DNA of 64,000 nucleotides from M55B127 sp035269185. Lineage in GTDB: Bacteria > Bacillota > Halanaerobiia > Halanaerobiales > M55B127. Under the pieces are notes generated by a model. That model was given only the letters and a program-made list of their open reading frames with translations. It was not told the DNA's origin and did no database searches. A program made the translations under genes and the position numbers. Location: assembly GCA_964430875.1 (NCBI GenBank), contig CAYSHP010000004.1, forward strand, positions 1 through 64,000, written 5' to 3'. This document shows, in pieces, positions 9,597 through 18,158 of the stretch (position 1 is the first letter of the stretch; every line of letters begins with the position of its first letter).

Positions 9597-10676
9597 ATGA
9601 AACATAGAGATCGTGTACTAATGGCCTTAGATCATAAAAAACCAGATAGACCCCCTATGCAGATCAGTTTTACACCAGAATTTGCTGCCAGGTTAAGAAA
9701 AAATATTGATATAGATAATAACAAAAAATACCATAACCCCCATGGAGGAGGTAATGATTATCTTTTAGAACGTTATATAAAGGAAGACATGCTGCTTACT
9801 TCTGTGGGTTGGGCTAATTCTTATTACCAAGAAGAAGGCTCTTATACTGATGAATGGGGAATTGGTTGGAAATCTGTAAAATATGATACTAAGTATGGTA
9901 AAGGCCGTTATACGGAAATAGTTGGACATCCTCTAGCAGATGAAGAAAAGTTAGATAGTTATCAACCACCAGATCCTAATAGGTCCGAATTATATGAAGA
10001 ATCCGAAAGAGTATTAGATTTATATCAGGATGAATATTTCATTGCGGGAGTTACTGTTACCACAGTTTTTGAATGTGCCTGGGCTTTAAGAGGCTTAGAA
10101 AGATTAATGATGGACTTTATTGAAAAGCCTGATTTGGCGGAAGAAATCTTAAATATACCTTATAAATACCATTTAACTGCAGCTAAGAAGTTAGCAGAAA
10201 TGGGCGTCGATATGATCTGGATAGGAGATGACATGGGTGCGCAAAATTCAATGCTGATTTCTCCTGAACTTTGGCGTAAGTTTTTTAAACCCAAAATGGC
10301 TAACTTTATCTCTGAATTAAAGGAAATTAATCCCGATATAAAGGTTGCCTACCATTCTGATGGTGTTATATATCCTATTATTCCTGATTTAATTGAAATA
10401 GGTCTGGATGTTTTAAATCCTGTGCAACCTCAGGCAATGGACCCTGTATATCTAAAAAAGGAATATGGAAATAAACTTTCTTTTTGGGGTACAGTAGATG
10501 AACAGCATACCTTACCATTTGGCTCTCAGTCAGAAGTAAAAAACGAAATAGAAGAAAGAATAGAAAAGGTGGGTTATAACGGAGGTCTAATTATTGGACC
10601 TACCCACCATGTGCAGTTAGATACCCCAATGGAAAACTTTTGGACCATGGTCAACACTATTAGAAGTTCTGACTAA
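9597..10676 (+). CDS. Uroporphyrinogen decarboxylase-family protein, second paralogue
   Basis: A 359-residue URO-D superfamily protein (MKHRDRVLMALDHKKPDRPP at the N-terminus) downstream of araA and probably co-transcribed (gap 43 bases, GGGAGG ribosome site). It shares the general layout of the protein at 2650, but the position of the Cys in HTCG is Asp here (AYHSDGV), so the thiol zinc motif is lost. The C-terminal GPTHHVQLDTPMENF element is typical of this uncharacterised branch. Two diverged copies in one arabinose cluster suggest related but not identical reactions or a heteromer. The HemE catalytic segment is not seen. Substrate unknown. Confidence 0.72.
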   Translation: MKHRDRVLMALDHKKPDRPPMQISFTPEFAARLRKNIDIDNNKKYHNPHGGGNDYLLERYIKEDMLLTSVGWANSYYQEEGSYTDEWGIGWKSVKYDTKYGKGRYTEIVGHPLADEEKLDSYQPPDPNRSELYEESERVLDLYQDEYFIAGVTVTTVFECAWALRGLERLMMDFIEKPDLAEEILNIPYKYHLTAAKKLAEMGVDMIWIGDDMGAQNSMLISPELWRKFFKPKMANFISELKEINPDIKVAYHSDGVIYPIIPDLIEIGLDVLNPVQPQAMDPVYLKKEYGNKLSFWGTVDEQHTLPFGSQSEVKNEIEERIEKVGYNGGLIIGPTHHVQLDTPMENFWTMVNTIRSSD

Positions 10677-10722
10677 AAGAATAGGTTTTAAAAAGTAAAT
10701 ACATCGGATGGGAGGAACTATT

Positions 10723-11679
10723 ATGGCAGTAGATTATCTCTCAATAATGCCTAAAATAATTCCTTTACTGGTTTTACTAATCTTAGGATATATTTTTCAA
10801 CGAACAAAATTTCTATCTAAAAACACTATTTTAGAAGTTAAAAACTTTATCTTAAATATCACGCTACCGGCTTTACTATTTATTGCTTTTTTAGATATTG
10901 ATTTTAAGAAAGAATACATATTAGTTATCTTTATTGTTATTGTTATTAATCTCTTAATGTTATACCTCGGCAAAATTATTACCCCATTTTTAAAAAAAGA
11001 AGATCCCTATCTTAAACTGTTATTTACCGGCTTTGAAATGGGTATGTTAGGTATTCCTTTATTTACAGCAATTTATGGAATAGAAAATGTTAAATTTATA
11101 GGAATTATAGATATTGGCCACGAAATATTTATCTGGTTTATTTTAGTAGGAATCTTATTTAAATTAAAACAATCTAAAAAAGGTTCTAATTTTAAAAATC
11201 TATTTAAATCATTTATTACTTCACCTGTAATTATTGCGATCTTAATTGGCATTATATTAAATATTGTTGGATTTGCTAATATTAAGAACACAAATTTGGT
11301 AGCTAACTCTATAATGGAAAGTATAAAACTAATTGCCAGTTTAACTGTTCCTTTAATTTTAATTATAATTGGTTATGAAATAGAATTTAAGTCAGAAAAC
11401 ATAGTTTTGCCTATAAAAATTATTGCAATAAGAATGGTGATTTTGATACCACTTGCCTTAATTATTAATTATTTTATTTTTTCAAACTTATTAAATTTAA
11501 CAAGTATGTATAATATAGCTTTAATTACAATGTTAGTCATGCCGCCTCCTTTTATAATTCCCTTATTTATAAAAGAAGAGGATTTAACTTCTCGTAAATA
11601 TATATTTAATACTTTATCAATAAGTACTATTATTTCTCTTACAATCTTTATTATAACAACTTTTATTTATATAAATTAA
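10723..11679 (+). CDS. AEC-family membrane transporter (auxin efflux carrier type)
   Basis: Predicted secondary transporter of the AEC family (Pfam Mem_trans), inner membrane, 318 residues with about ten hydrophobic segments in two inverted halves. Family-like elements include FILNITLPALLFIAF in helix 2, FEMGMLGIPLF in helix 4-5, and the second-half LTVPLILIIIGYEIEF. An ATG at 10708 is in frame, but GGAGG at 10711-10715 lies inside that extension and points to the ATG at 10723. It follows the second UROD-family gene by 46 bases and ends at a strong terminator, so it is the last gene of the arabinose cluster. Substrate unknown; bacterial members move organic acids such as malate. Confidence 0.72.
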   Translation: MAVDYLSIMPKIIPLLVLLILGYIFQRTKFLSKNTILEVKNFILNITLPALLFIAFLDIDFKKEYILVIFIVIVINLLMLYLGKIITPFLKKEDPYLKLLFTGFEMGMLGIPLFTAIYGIENVKFIGIIDIGHEIFIWFILVGILFKLKQSKKGSNFKNLFKSFITSPVIIAILIGIILNIVGFANIKNTNLVANSIMESIKLIASLTVPLILIIIGYEIEFKSENIVLPIKIIAIRMVILIPLALIINYFIFSNLLNLTSMYNIALITMLVMPPPFIIPLFIKEEDLTSRKYIFNTLSISTIISLTIFIITTFIYIN

Positions 11680-11718
11680 AAGAAATTGAACCTTAATAAT
11701 TTAAATGTTTTATATATG

Positions 11719-11755
11719 ATTCCTGTGATATTAACTATTACAGGAATTTTTTATT
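11719..11755 (+). terminator. Rho-independent terminator of the arabinose cluster
   Basis: ATTCCTGT (11719-11726) pairs with ACAGGAAT (11740-11747) and is followed by TTTTTATTT. Confidence 0.85.
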
Positions 11756-11869
11756 TAATTTGCAATAATATTATGGTTATAATTAATCAAAAAAAATTAA
11801 TCTTTTTAAAGGACTTTTAAAAACTTTCTAAAATAATATAATTATAAAATAAAAGATAGGGTGATCTAA

Positions 11870-13063
11870 ATGGAAATAAAAAATACAAAATCCCTCAAAA
11901 AATATAACAAAAAAGCAGTTTTAAGTGAAATAGTTAACCGTCAACCGATTTCAAGGTCTGATTTAAGTAATTATTTGGATGTCTCTCATACTACAATCTC
12001 CAATCTGATTACTGAACTAAAAAAACAAAATTTAATTATTGAAAAACGCAGTAAATCCACTGGTGGTAGACCACCTAAATTACTCAGTTTTAATGGAAAA
12101 AACAAATATACATTATCTATAATATTTAAAGAAAGAATAATTTTAATCGGATTCTTTAATTTAAATAAAAAGCTGTTAGATAAAAATATCATAAAAGTAA
12201 AAAAGAATTCATTTAAGGATGTTTTAAATAGTATAGATAAAATGGCTAATAAATTTTTTAAACAATTTGATATTGATAAAAAAACCTTATTTGGAATTGG
12301 TATTTCAATTCCTAATAATTATAAAAAAAATAATGACAAAATAATAAATAATAGTATTGAATATCTTCCTGATCTTGATATTGAAAAAAGATTAAAGAAT
12401 GTATTTGATTATACCAATATCTATATCGAAAACTATGCAAATATCGAAGCATTTTACGAATGGAATCATCGATTTTTAAGGAAATATAAAAATCTTTTAT
12501 ATATAAAAGCAGAAGATAGTATTGATAGTGGTATAATTTTAAATAATGAACTATATAAGGGTAGTTTTAGTAAGGCAGGCAATATAGCACATTTCATAGT
12601 AAATCCTAATGGTAAAAAATGTTCATGTGGTAAAAAAGGATGTTTAATAACAACTTCCTCAATAAAAGCAATTGAAGATGAATTCAATGAAGCTCTTTGG
12701 AAGGGAGCAGATACTAAAATACAAGATCTGTTTGCATCTCCCTATGATTATAAAAAAATTATCAAGGCTTACTCAAAAGATGACCCTTTAAGCAAAAAGA
12801 TTATCAATGAATCTTTAAATAGTTTTTCTTTCATTCTTACTAATATTATTAAATTCATAGATCCTGAACTTATAATATTAGCTGGGTTATTTGACGAATT
12901 TAATAAAAATATAATTAATGAATTTAATAAGAAAACGCAAGAAAAATTATCTTTTAGTAAGGATTCTATCCCAAAGATTATAAAAAGAAGTAAAGAAAAT
13001 AATTATCAGTTAAAAGCAATAAATTCCTATGTTTTCCATCAATTAAAAACAAACTTGTTATAA
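11870..13063 (+). CDS. ROK-family transcriptional repressor (XylR/NagC type)
   Basis: Sugar-responsive DNA-binding repressor, 397 residues. Residues 10-70 hold a winged helix (NRQPISRSDLSNYLDVSHTT, then STGGRPPKLLSF), the standard ROK repressor N-terminus. The ROK domain follows, with the zinc-binding CSCGKKGCL motif near residue 250. The ATP-binding D-x-G-G-T loop of ROK sugar kinases is missing (the region reads LSIIFKERIILIG), and the usual GAGIILNGEL segment is altered to DSGIILNNEL, so it is a sensor and not a kinase. It is monocistronic and no target operon adjoins it, so the ligand cannot be named. AT-rich repeats and a TATAAT at 11837 precede it. Confidence 0.8.
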   Translation: MEIKNTKSLKKYNKKAVLSEIVNRQPISRSDLSNYLDVSHTTISNLITELKKQNLIIEKRSKSTGGRPPKLLSFNGKNKYTLSIIFKERIILIGFFNLNKKLLDKNIIKVKKNSFKDVLNSIDKMANKFFKQFDIDKKTLFGIGISIPNNYKKNNDKIINNSIEYLPDLDIEKRLKNVFDYTNIYIENYANIEAFYEWNHRFLRKYKNLLYIKAEDSIDSGIILNNELYKGSFSKAGNIAHFIVNPNGKKCSCGKKGCLITTSSIKAIEDEFNEALWKGADTKIQDLFASPYDYKKIIKAYSKDDPLSKKIINESLNSFSFILTNIIKFIDPELIILAGLFDEFNKNIINEFNKKTQEKLSFSKDSIPKIIKRSKENNYQLKAINSYVFHQLKTNLL

Positions 13064-13129
13064 AAATACCTATTAGGCTATTTGTTCGGTAATTAAAAAT
13101 TTAAACATATAATTTTTTAAGTTTACTTC

Positions 13130-13158
13130 TTCAATTGTAACTAAAACTCTGTTATAAT
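13130..13158 (+). promoter_or_regulatory. Possible promoter of the SEC-C gene pair
   Basis: A perfect -10 TATAAT (13153-13158) lies 17 bases after a poor -35 TTCAAT (13130-13135), 42 bases before the ATG of the first SEC-C gene. Only the -10 is convincing. Confidence 0.4.
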
Positions 13159-13200
13159 TAACAAAGAATAAAATAATATATCATAAAAAGGTGGTCTAAA

Positions 13201-15081
13201 ATGAATTTTGATAATGACAATATTCTTGATTTCAATGAATTTAGAAATCAGAAGGAATTTGAAGAAAATCCAGAAGAAATTGTTAATGAATTTTTTGACT
13301 TAGATATGGAATTTGGATTTAAGGAAGATGATCTCTGCCCCTGTGGTAGTGGTAAAAAGTATAAAAACTGCTGTGCTAATATTATTCCAGAACAACCGGA
13401 AGAATATTACTATATGCAATTAAGTAATCAACTAAAAAAAGAAGAAATCTTTGAATCACCAAAAAAATTACAAAAAACCTTTGAACTTGTCCAAAAAGCA
13501 GTCCAAGAACACCCCGTTAATCCTGTATTTACTGAAATGGCAGGTAATATAGCAGCCGAATTAGGTGAAAGAAAACAAGCCATAGATTATCTAATGAGAA
13601 GTTATAGAATCTTACAGGAAAATTTAACCTTAGATAATTTATTATATATTACCAATGTGTTAGCTGATTTAGGTGCTTTTGAACAAGTAGAAGAGATTGG
13701 TGAAAACCTCAAAGATAACTACAGTAACCATTCTTTTTATCTACTCCTAGCCGAAGCCAAATTCATTTTAGGTAAAAAAGAAGCAGGCTATAAAAACCTA
13801 CTTAAAGCTTATGAGAGTTCAGATAATAATATTTATGTATTAAATTCGGTAATCAAGATTCTGGTTAGTAATAGCTATTATAATAAGGCTTTAAAGTTGT
13901 TAAAGGAAAACTACCACCGATTACAGAAGATAGATCCTTCCAAAACAGAAGAAGAAGATGTTATAATCTTAATTGAAAATTCCTTAAAAGATCTATTTAA
14001 TATAAGATTTCATGGAGAAACTATGACAGATACCTATCTGAAGTATCTAGATAAATTAATAAATATCTTTGAAAATATTCCTATGGATAGAAAAATAAAT
14101 AAAAAAGAAATAAATAATATAAAAAAAATATTATCAAATAATGAGTCCTTGCCACTATTTATAGTCAAGTTATTTTATATCTTTGAAAACTATCAGTGGT
14201 TATCAAACAATCGTGATATTATATTTAAAAAAGCTAATAAAAGGGAACAGAACATGATTAATAATTTAATGATAAATGCAGACTTTTCAGCTGGCAATTA
14301 TGAAAATGTATTAGAATATAAAGACTATTTATATAATAAAAAATTTATAAAATCTTATGATAGCGAAACTATTTTCTCTGTCTGGGGAAACTACCTATTA
14401 AGTCTTTACCACCTGCAAAAAGATAGAAAAATAATTGAGTTTTTAAAGTTTATAGATAAAAATATACCTGATGAAACTCTTTTAATAATACATAATCTAT
14501 TATCAAATATAGATGATATAACAGCAATAAAAGTATTGCAATATGTTAAAAAAGTGGACAATAACTGGGGTTTTAATATATTAGATTCCTATGAAATTGT
14601 TGATATACAATTAACTCGTTTATTTTATAACCTACAGTTAATAGATAATCCCTTATTTTGTAAAGAAGAAAATAGATTAGCAAAAAAATTATTAAAAGAA
14701 TACGAAAAGTATAATTCTGACAACTTTATATATCACTATGCAAAGTGGCTACTAAACAAAAGTGAGGGAAAAGAGTATAAACTACCGTTAGATGACATAG
14801 TAAATAAACCAATTAAGAAAAATTTAGCTGTTCCTTTAAGGTATAGTGTAGCCTTAAAAATATTAGGTCCAGATTATGTACTTAATAATTCTTTTTTAAG
14901 AAAGAATATTAAGCAGGATTATCTGGAATATCTTGATACTATAGCAAAAATTAAAAAAGGTGAAATTAAAGATTTAAGTCAGGTTTTTGATCAATATCCT
15001 GAACGATCAGAAGAATTATTTGCTACTTTACAAGCTATCCTTACAGAAAAAGAAATGGATAAATTATTATCTAATTATTAA
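13201..15081 (+). CDS. SEC-C motif protein with TPR-like helical repeats (paralogue 1)
   Basis: A 626-residue cytoplasmic protein of unknown function. After an acidic 40-residue lead comes a SEC-C zinc motif, CPCGSGKKYKNCC (C46, C48, C57, C58), as found at the end of SecA and in many accessory proteins. The remainder is alpha-helical and looks like degenerate TPR repeats (EMAGNIAAELGERKQAIDYL; LYITNVLADLGAFEQVEEIG; LLLAEAKFILGKKEAGYKNL). No catalytic motif is visible. It is followed after 16 bases by a paralogue with the same layout, and then by the TPR and PglY-PglZ-like genes. A role as adaptor or scaffold for that ATPase is inferred from context only. Confidence 0.7.
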   Translation: MNFDNDNILDFNEFRNQKEFEENPEEIVNEFFDLDMEFGFKEDDLCPCGSGKKYKNCCANIIPEQPEEYYYMQLSNQLKKEEIFESPKKLQKTFELVQKAVQEHPVNPVFTEMAGNIAAELGERKQAIDYLMRSYRILQENLTLDNLLYITNVLADLGAFEQVEEIGENLKDNYSNHSFYLLLAEAKFILGKKEAGYKNLLKAYESSDNNIYVLNSVIKILVSNSYYNKALKLLKENYHRLQKIDPSKTEEEDVIILIENSLKDLFNIRFHGETMTDTYLKYLDKLINIFENIPMDRKINKKEINNIKKILSNNESLPLFIVKLFYIFENYQWLSNNRDIIFKKANKREQNMINNLMINADFSAGNYENVLEYKDYLYNKKFIKSYDSETIFSVWGNYLLSLYHLQKDRKIIEFLKFIDKNIPDETLLIIHNLLSNIDDITAIKVLQYVKKVDNNWGFNILDSYEIVDIQLTRLFYNLQLIDNPLFCKEENRLAKKLLKEYEKYNSDNFIYHYAKWLLNKSEGKEYKLPLDDIVNKPIKKNLAVPLRYSVALKILGPDYVLNNSFLRKNIKQDYLEYLDTIAKIKKGEIKDLSQVFDQYPERSEELFATLQAILTEKEMDKLLSNY

Positions 15082-15097
15082 ATAAAGGGGGATTTAT

Positions 15098-17011
15098 ATG
15101 TTTGAAGATATGTTTAATAAAAATGATAAGGATATTAATTTTTTAGCAGAAAGAAAGTATGCAGAAAGAGAAATTGATATCAAAGAAAACTTTCGTTCTA
15201 AAGAAATAAGTAAAAAATCAGGTTATAAAATAGAGCGCAATGAAGCCTGTCCCTGTGGAAGTGGTAAAAAGTACAAAAAATGCTGTGCTAAAGTAAATCC
15301 TAGTATGTCCAAAGAATATTATTTGGATAAAATATCCGATTATATGGACAAAAAACATGGTAGGTCTTTAAATCAAATGACTGAAGGCTTTTATCAACTT
15401 TTAAAAGAAGCTGACGAGGACTATCCTGTAGAACCTCTCTTTTCTAATTTAGCTGGTTATGCTGCAGCTGCTTTAGAAAAGCCCAGTGAAAGTCTTGCTT
15501 ATCTACTAAAATACCACCGGATTGTAAAAGATGATATCTCTGATGTAGTGGCCTTTTTAATATCGAATCTTTTAATTGAATTAGAAAAATTTCAAGAAGC
15601 GGAGGAAAAAATAGAAGAATTTGTAACATATAAAAATTCATCGGTTTTATATATGAAATTAGCTGAAGTTAAATTGGCACTTAATAAACCTAAAGAAGGT
15701 ATTAAAAATTTAGAAAAAGGCTATAAAAAATCCAACAATAATATCTATTTGCTAAATAGTATGATTGGAATTCTAAAAGAATATAGAAATTATAATAAAG
15801 CATATGAACTCTTAGCAGATGAATTTTACCGTTTTAATCTTTTAGATGTCGATGAAAGTGAAAATCAGGCTGAAATGGCCCAAAAAATGGTGAATGATCT
15901 TTATTCAATAAAAGAAAGGATTTCTACAAAAAAGTATAAAGAATATCTAAAAGAGGTTGAAAAAGTTTTTGATATAATAGATGTTGATCAAAAACTAACC
16001 GAAAAACAAATTGAACAATTTAAAGAGTGCATAGAAGTGGAAGTTGACCTCGGCTATTATTTGGAAAGATTATGTTTTTATAATAATGAATATAAATTTC
16101 TTTCCACCAATGACCAGATAATATTAAATAATACTGAAAAAACTGATCTAATAATTGATTCGATAATAACAACCAATTATATTAACGAAAACTTTCAAAA
16201 AACTATCTCAAACTTTAAGAAGAGATTTACAAAAGATATAATTAACTCAATAAACTCAGACTATTTTAAAGAATATCTATCTTATTATCTTGACAGCATA
16301 TATGAATTAAATGATGAAAAAGAGATGAAGGAAGCAATTAAATTTTTAGATTCGGCTCTAGATGAAAATGTATTGGACATGATAAGGGAATCATTAACTA
16401 AATTAGATGTTGCCAGGGAAATTGGTATTTTAGAGTTTATAAAAGATATTAATCAAGAAAATAATTTGGTTAACAACCAAAAAATAATTGATGTCCAGTT
16501 AACACTATTGCTTGATACCTTTATGGAAAATGGTAAACCTCGTGTCAATGAAGAACGTCAAGAAAATATAAAAAAACTTTTAGAAGAATTTCAAAACTAC
16601 AATACTAATACCTTTGCCTACCATTATGCTAATTGGTTTCTGGCCAAAGCAAAAGAAGAAGAGCCAGATAAAGATATAGAGGAAATAGTAGAGTATCCAG
16701 CCGGCAGTGGTGAATCAAGATACATAAAGCATCTTGCGATTATTAGGTTTGTTGATCCCAATATTATTCTCAATAACGCTCCTGAAACAATAAAAAAAAT
16801 TAATAAAGAAGACTTTTCATTTTTAGAAATGCTGGCTAAATTTAAAAATGGCGATCTTAAAAATATTAATCAAGCAGAGGAGAACTATCCTTATCCCTTT
16901 GAAATAATTACTAAATCACTACTTTTAATAATGGAGCAACCAGAAGTTATTGATTTAGTTAAAAACTCTCTTACAATGGATACACTCCATAAATTTATAG
17001 ATGCAGAATAG
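15098..17011 (+). CDS. SEC-C motif protein with TPR-like helical repeats (paralogue 2)
   Basis: A 637-residue paralogue of the preceding gene, aligning over its full length: SEC-C motif CPCGSGKKYKKCC (C51, C53, C62, C63), then matching helical blocks (SNLAGYAAAALEKPSESLAYL; MKLAEVKLALNKPKEGIKNL; the closing DVQLTLLLDTF and FAYHYANWFLAK segments match DIQLTRLFYNL and FIYHYAKWLLNK). The clear divergence shows the duplication is old, so both copies are probably needed. It starts at an ATG after AAAGGGGG and ends at a terminator, making the two SEC-C genes one transcription unit. Function unknown. Confidence 0.7.
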   Translation: MFEDMFNKNDKDINFLAERKYAEREIDIKENFRSKEISKKSGYKIERNEACPCGSGKKYKKCCAKVNPSMSKEYYLDKISDYMDKKHGRSLNQMTEGFYQLLKEADEDYPVEPLFSNLAGYAAAALEKPSESLAYLLKYHRIVKDDISDVVAFLISNLLIELEKFQEAEEKIEEFVTYKNSSVLYMKLAEVKLALNKPKEGIKNLEKGYKKSNNNIYLLNSMIGILKEYRNYNKAYELLADEFYRFNLLDVDESENQAEMAQKMVNDLYSIKERISTKKYKEYLKEVEKVFDIIDVDQKLTEKQIEQFKECIEVEVDLGYYLERLCFYNNEYKFLSTNDQIILNNTEKTDLIIDSIITTNYINENFQKTISNFKKRFTKDIINSINSDYFKEYLSYYLDSIYELNDEKEMKEAIKFLDSALDENVLDMIRESLTKLDVAREIGILEFIKDINQENNLVNNQKIIDVQLTLLLDTFMENGKPRVNEERQENIKKLLEEFQNYNTNTFAYHYANWFLAKAKEEEPDKDIEEIVEYPAGSGESRYIKHLAIIRFVDPNIILNNAPETIKKINKEDFSFLEMLAKFKNGDLKNINQAEENYPYPFEIITKSLLLIMEQPEVIDLVKNSLTMDTLHKFIDAE

Positions 17012-17018
17012 AAAACCT

Positions 17019-17056
17019 AAACAGGGCTGGTTTATTCCAGTCCTGTTTGCTTTTTA
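17019..17056 (+). terminator. Terminator after the SEC-C pair
   Basis: AAACAGGGCTGG (17019-17030) pairs with CCAGTCCTGTTT (17037-17048), with one G-T pair, and GCTTTTTAT follows. Confidence 0.85.
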
Positions 17057-17077
17057 TAGAGAAATGACCGCTAATCA

Positions 17078-17106
17078 TTGATATTATAGCTATTAATAGA
17101 TATAAT
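17078..17106 (+). promoter_or_regulatory. Sigma-A type promoter of the TPR/PglY-PglZ operon
   Basis: TTGATA (17078-17083), a 17-base spacer and TATAAT (17101-17106) form a near-consensus promoter 42 bases before the TPR gene. With the terminator just upstream, it separates this operon from the SEC-C pair. Confidence 0.75.
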
Positions 17107-17147
17107 AATATAAAGGATTTTAAAAATTAAAAGAGGAGAACGATATC

Positions 17148-18158
17148 ATGGCCCAAAACCCATATATGCAGGTGAAGGATATCTTATCTGAAGCCATTCA
17201 ACTAAAAAAGAAACAAAAATATAATGAAGCTAAAACTTTATTAAGAGATACTTTAGATAAATATCCTGATAATAGATATATTAAAGCAAGTTTAGCTGAT
17301 ACTTTAAGTAGAACAGGTGAACTTGAAGAATCATTACAATTAGCAGATGAAGTGCTTAACCAAAAACCTGGTGATTCTCGGGCCTTAATTGTTAAGGGCA
17401 ATGTCAACTTCTATAAAAGGAACTATGAAAAAGCTCTGGAGTTCTTTGAACAGGCCAGAGAAAATAATGAAAGTAATTATCTCATATCTCGGATTATAAG
17501 AACATATATTAGATTAAAAGAATATGAAAATGCTTTAAATATCTGTCAGAAAAAATTAGATGAAGAACCAGACAATACATCCTTTCAAAAATTAATGGGT
17601 AGTATCTATGAAAAGATGGGAGAAACTGAGATGGCGGCCCAATATTATGATAAATATTTAGATGAAAATCCGGAAGATGAATTTGCCTATAAGGAAAAAC
17701 TCAAATTAAAAATGAAAGATAAAGATCCTAAAAAAGCTGTAAAAGAATTAAAAACATTATTAAAAGTCGGTAGTAGATCAGATAATGTATTTTTACACCA
17801 TCTATTAGCTGAAAAATTAGAAAAGTTAGATAGATATGAAGAAGCCTTTGCAGAATATGAAAAGTCTTTAGAAATAGAACCAGGTAATGACTTTGCAATT
17901 AAACAGGCTGGTTTCAGCTTATATAAAATGGAGGACTATGAAAAAGCCTTAGATTACTTAAAAGAAGCTTTTCGCAATGACCCTTCTGATTACTATATAA
18001 AAGCTACTTTAGTTAGTATTTTTAAAAAGACTAATAAATTACAGGAAGGTATCGACTTTTTTAAAGAAATTATAAATAATAATCAGGGTTTTAACAAACT
18101 CTGGGGTACTGTTAAAAAATTGAGTAAAGAGTTGGGTGATACAAAAGATGAAGATTAA
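17148..18158 (+). CDS. Tetratricopeptide repeat protein
   Basis: A 336-residue cytoplasmic protein made almost wholly of TPR repeats, about eight to nine units of 34 residues (for example ALIVKGNVNFYKRNYEKALE, QKLMGSIYEKMGETEMAAQY, FAIKQAGFSLYKMEDYEKAL). No enzyme motif is seen, so it is a protein-protein scaffold. Its last codons overlap the start of the giant ATPase gene by 11 bases, which implies translational coupling and probably a physical partnership. It starts at an ATG after AGAGGAG and has its own good promoter. Its repeats are much closer to the TPR consensus than those of the two SEC-C proteins. Confidence 0.82.
   Translation: MAQNPYMQVKDILSEAIQLKKKQKYNEAKTLLRDTLDKYPDNRYIKASLADTLSRTGELEESLQLADEVLNQKPGDSRALIVKGNVNFYKRNYEKALEFFEQARENNESNYLISRIIRTYIRLKEYENALNICQKKLDEEPDNTSFQKLMGSIYEKMGETEMAAQYYDKYLDENPEDEFAYKEKLKLKMKDKDPKKAVKELKTLLKVGSRSDNVFLHHLLAEKLEKLDRYEEAFAEYEKSLEIEPGNDFAIKQAGFSLYKMEDYEKALDYLKEAFRNDPSDYYIKATLVSIFKKTNKLQEGIDFFKEIINNNQGFNKLWGTVKKLSKELGDTKDED

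Noticed and set aside
2650..10676. Calling the two UROD-family proteins HemE (haem synthesis)
   Set aside because: The HemE catalytic Arg/Asp segment is not seen, and the genes lie in an arabinose cluster without any haem gene.
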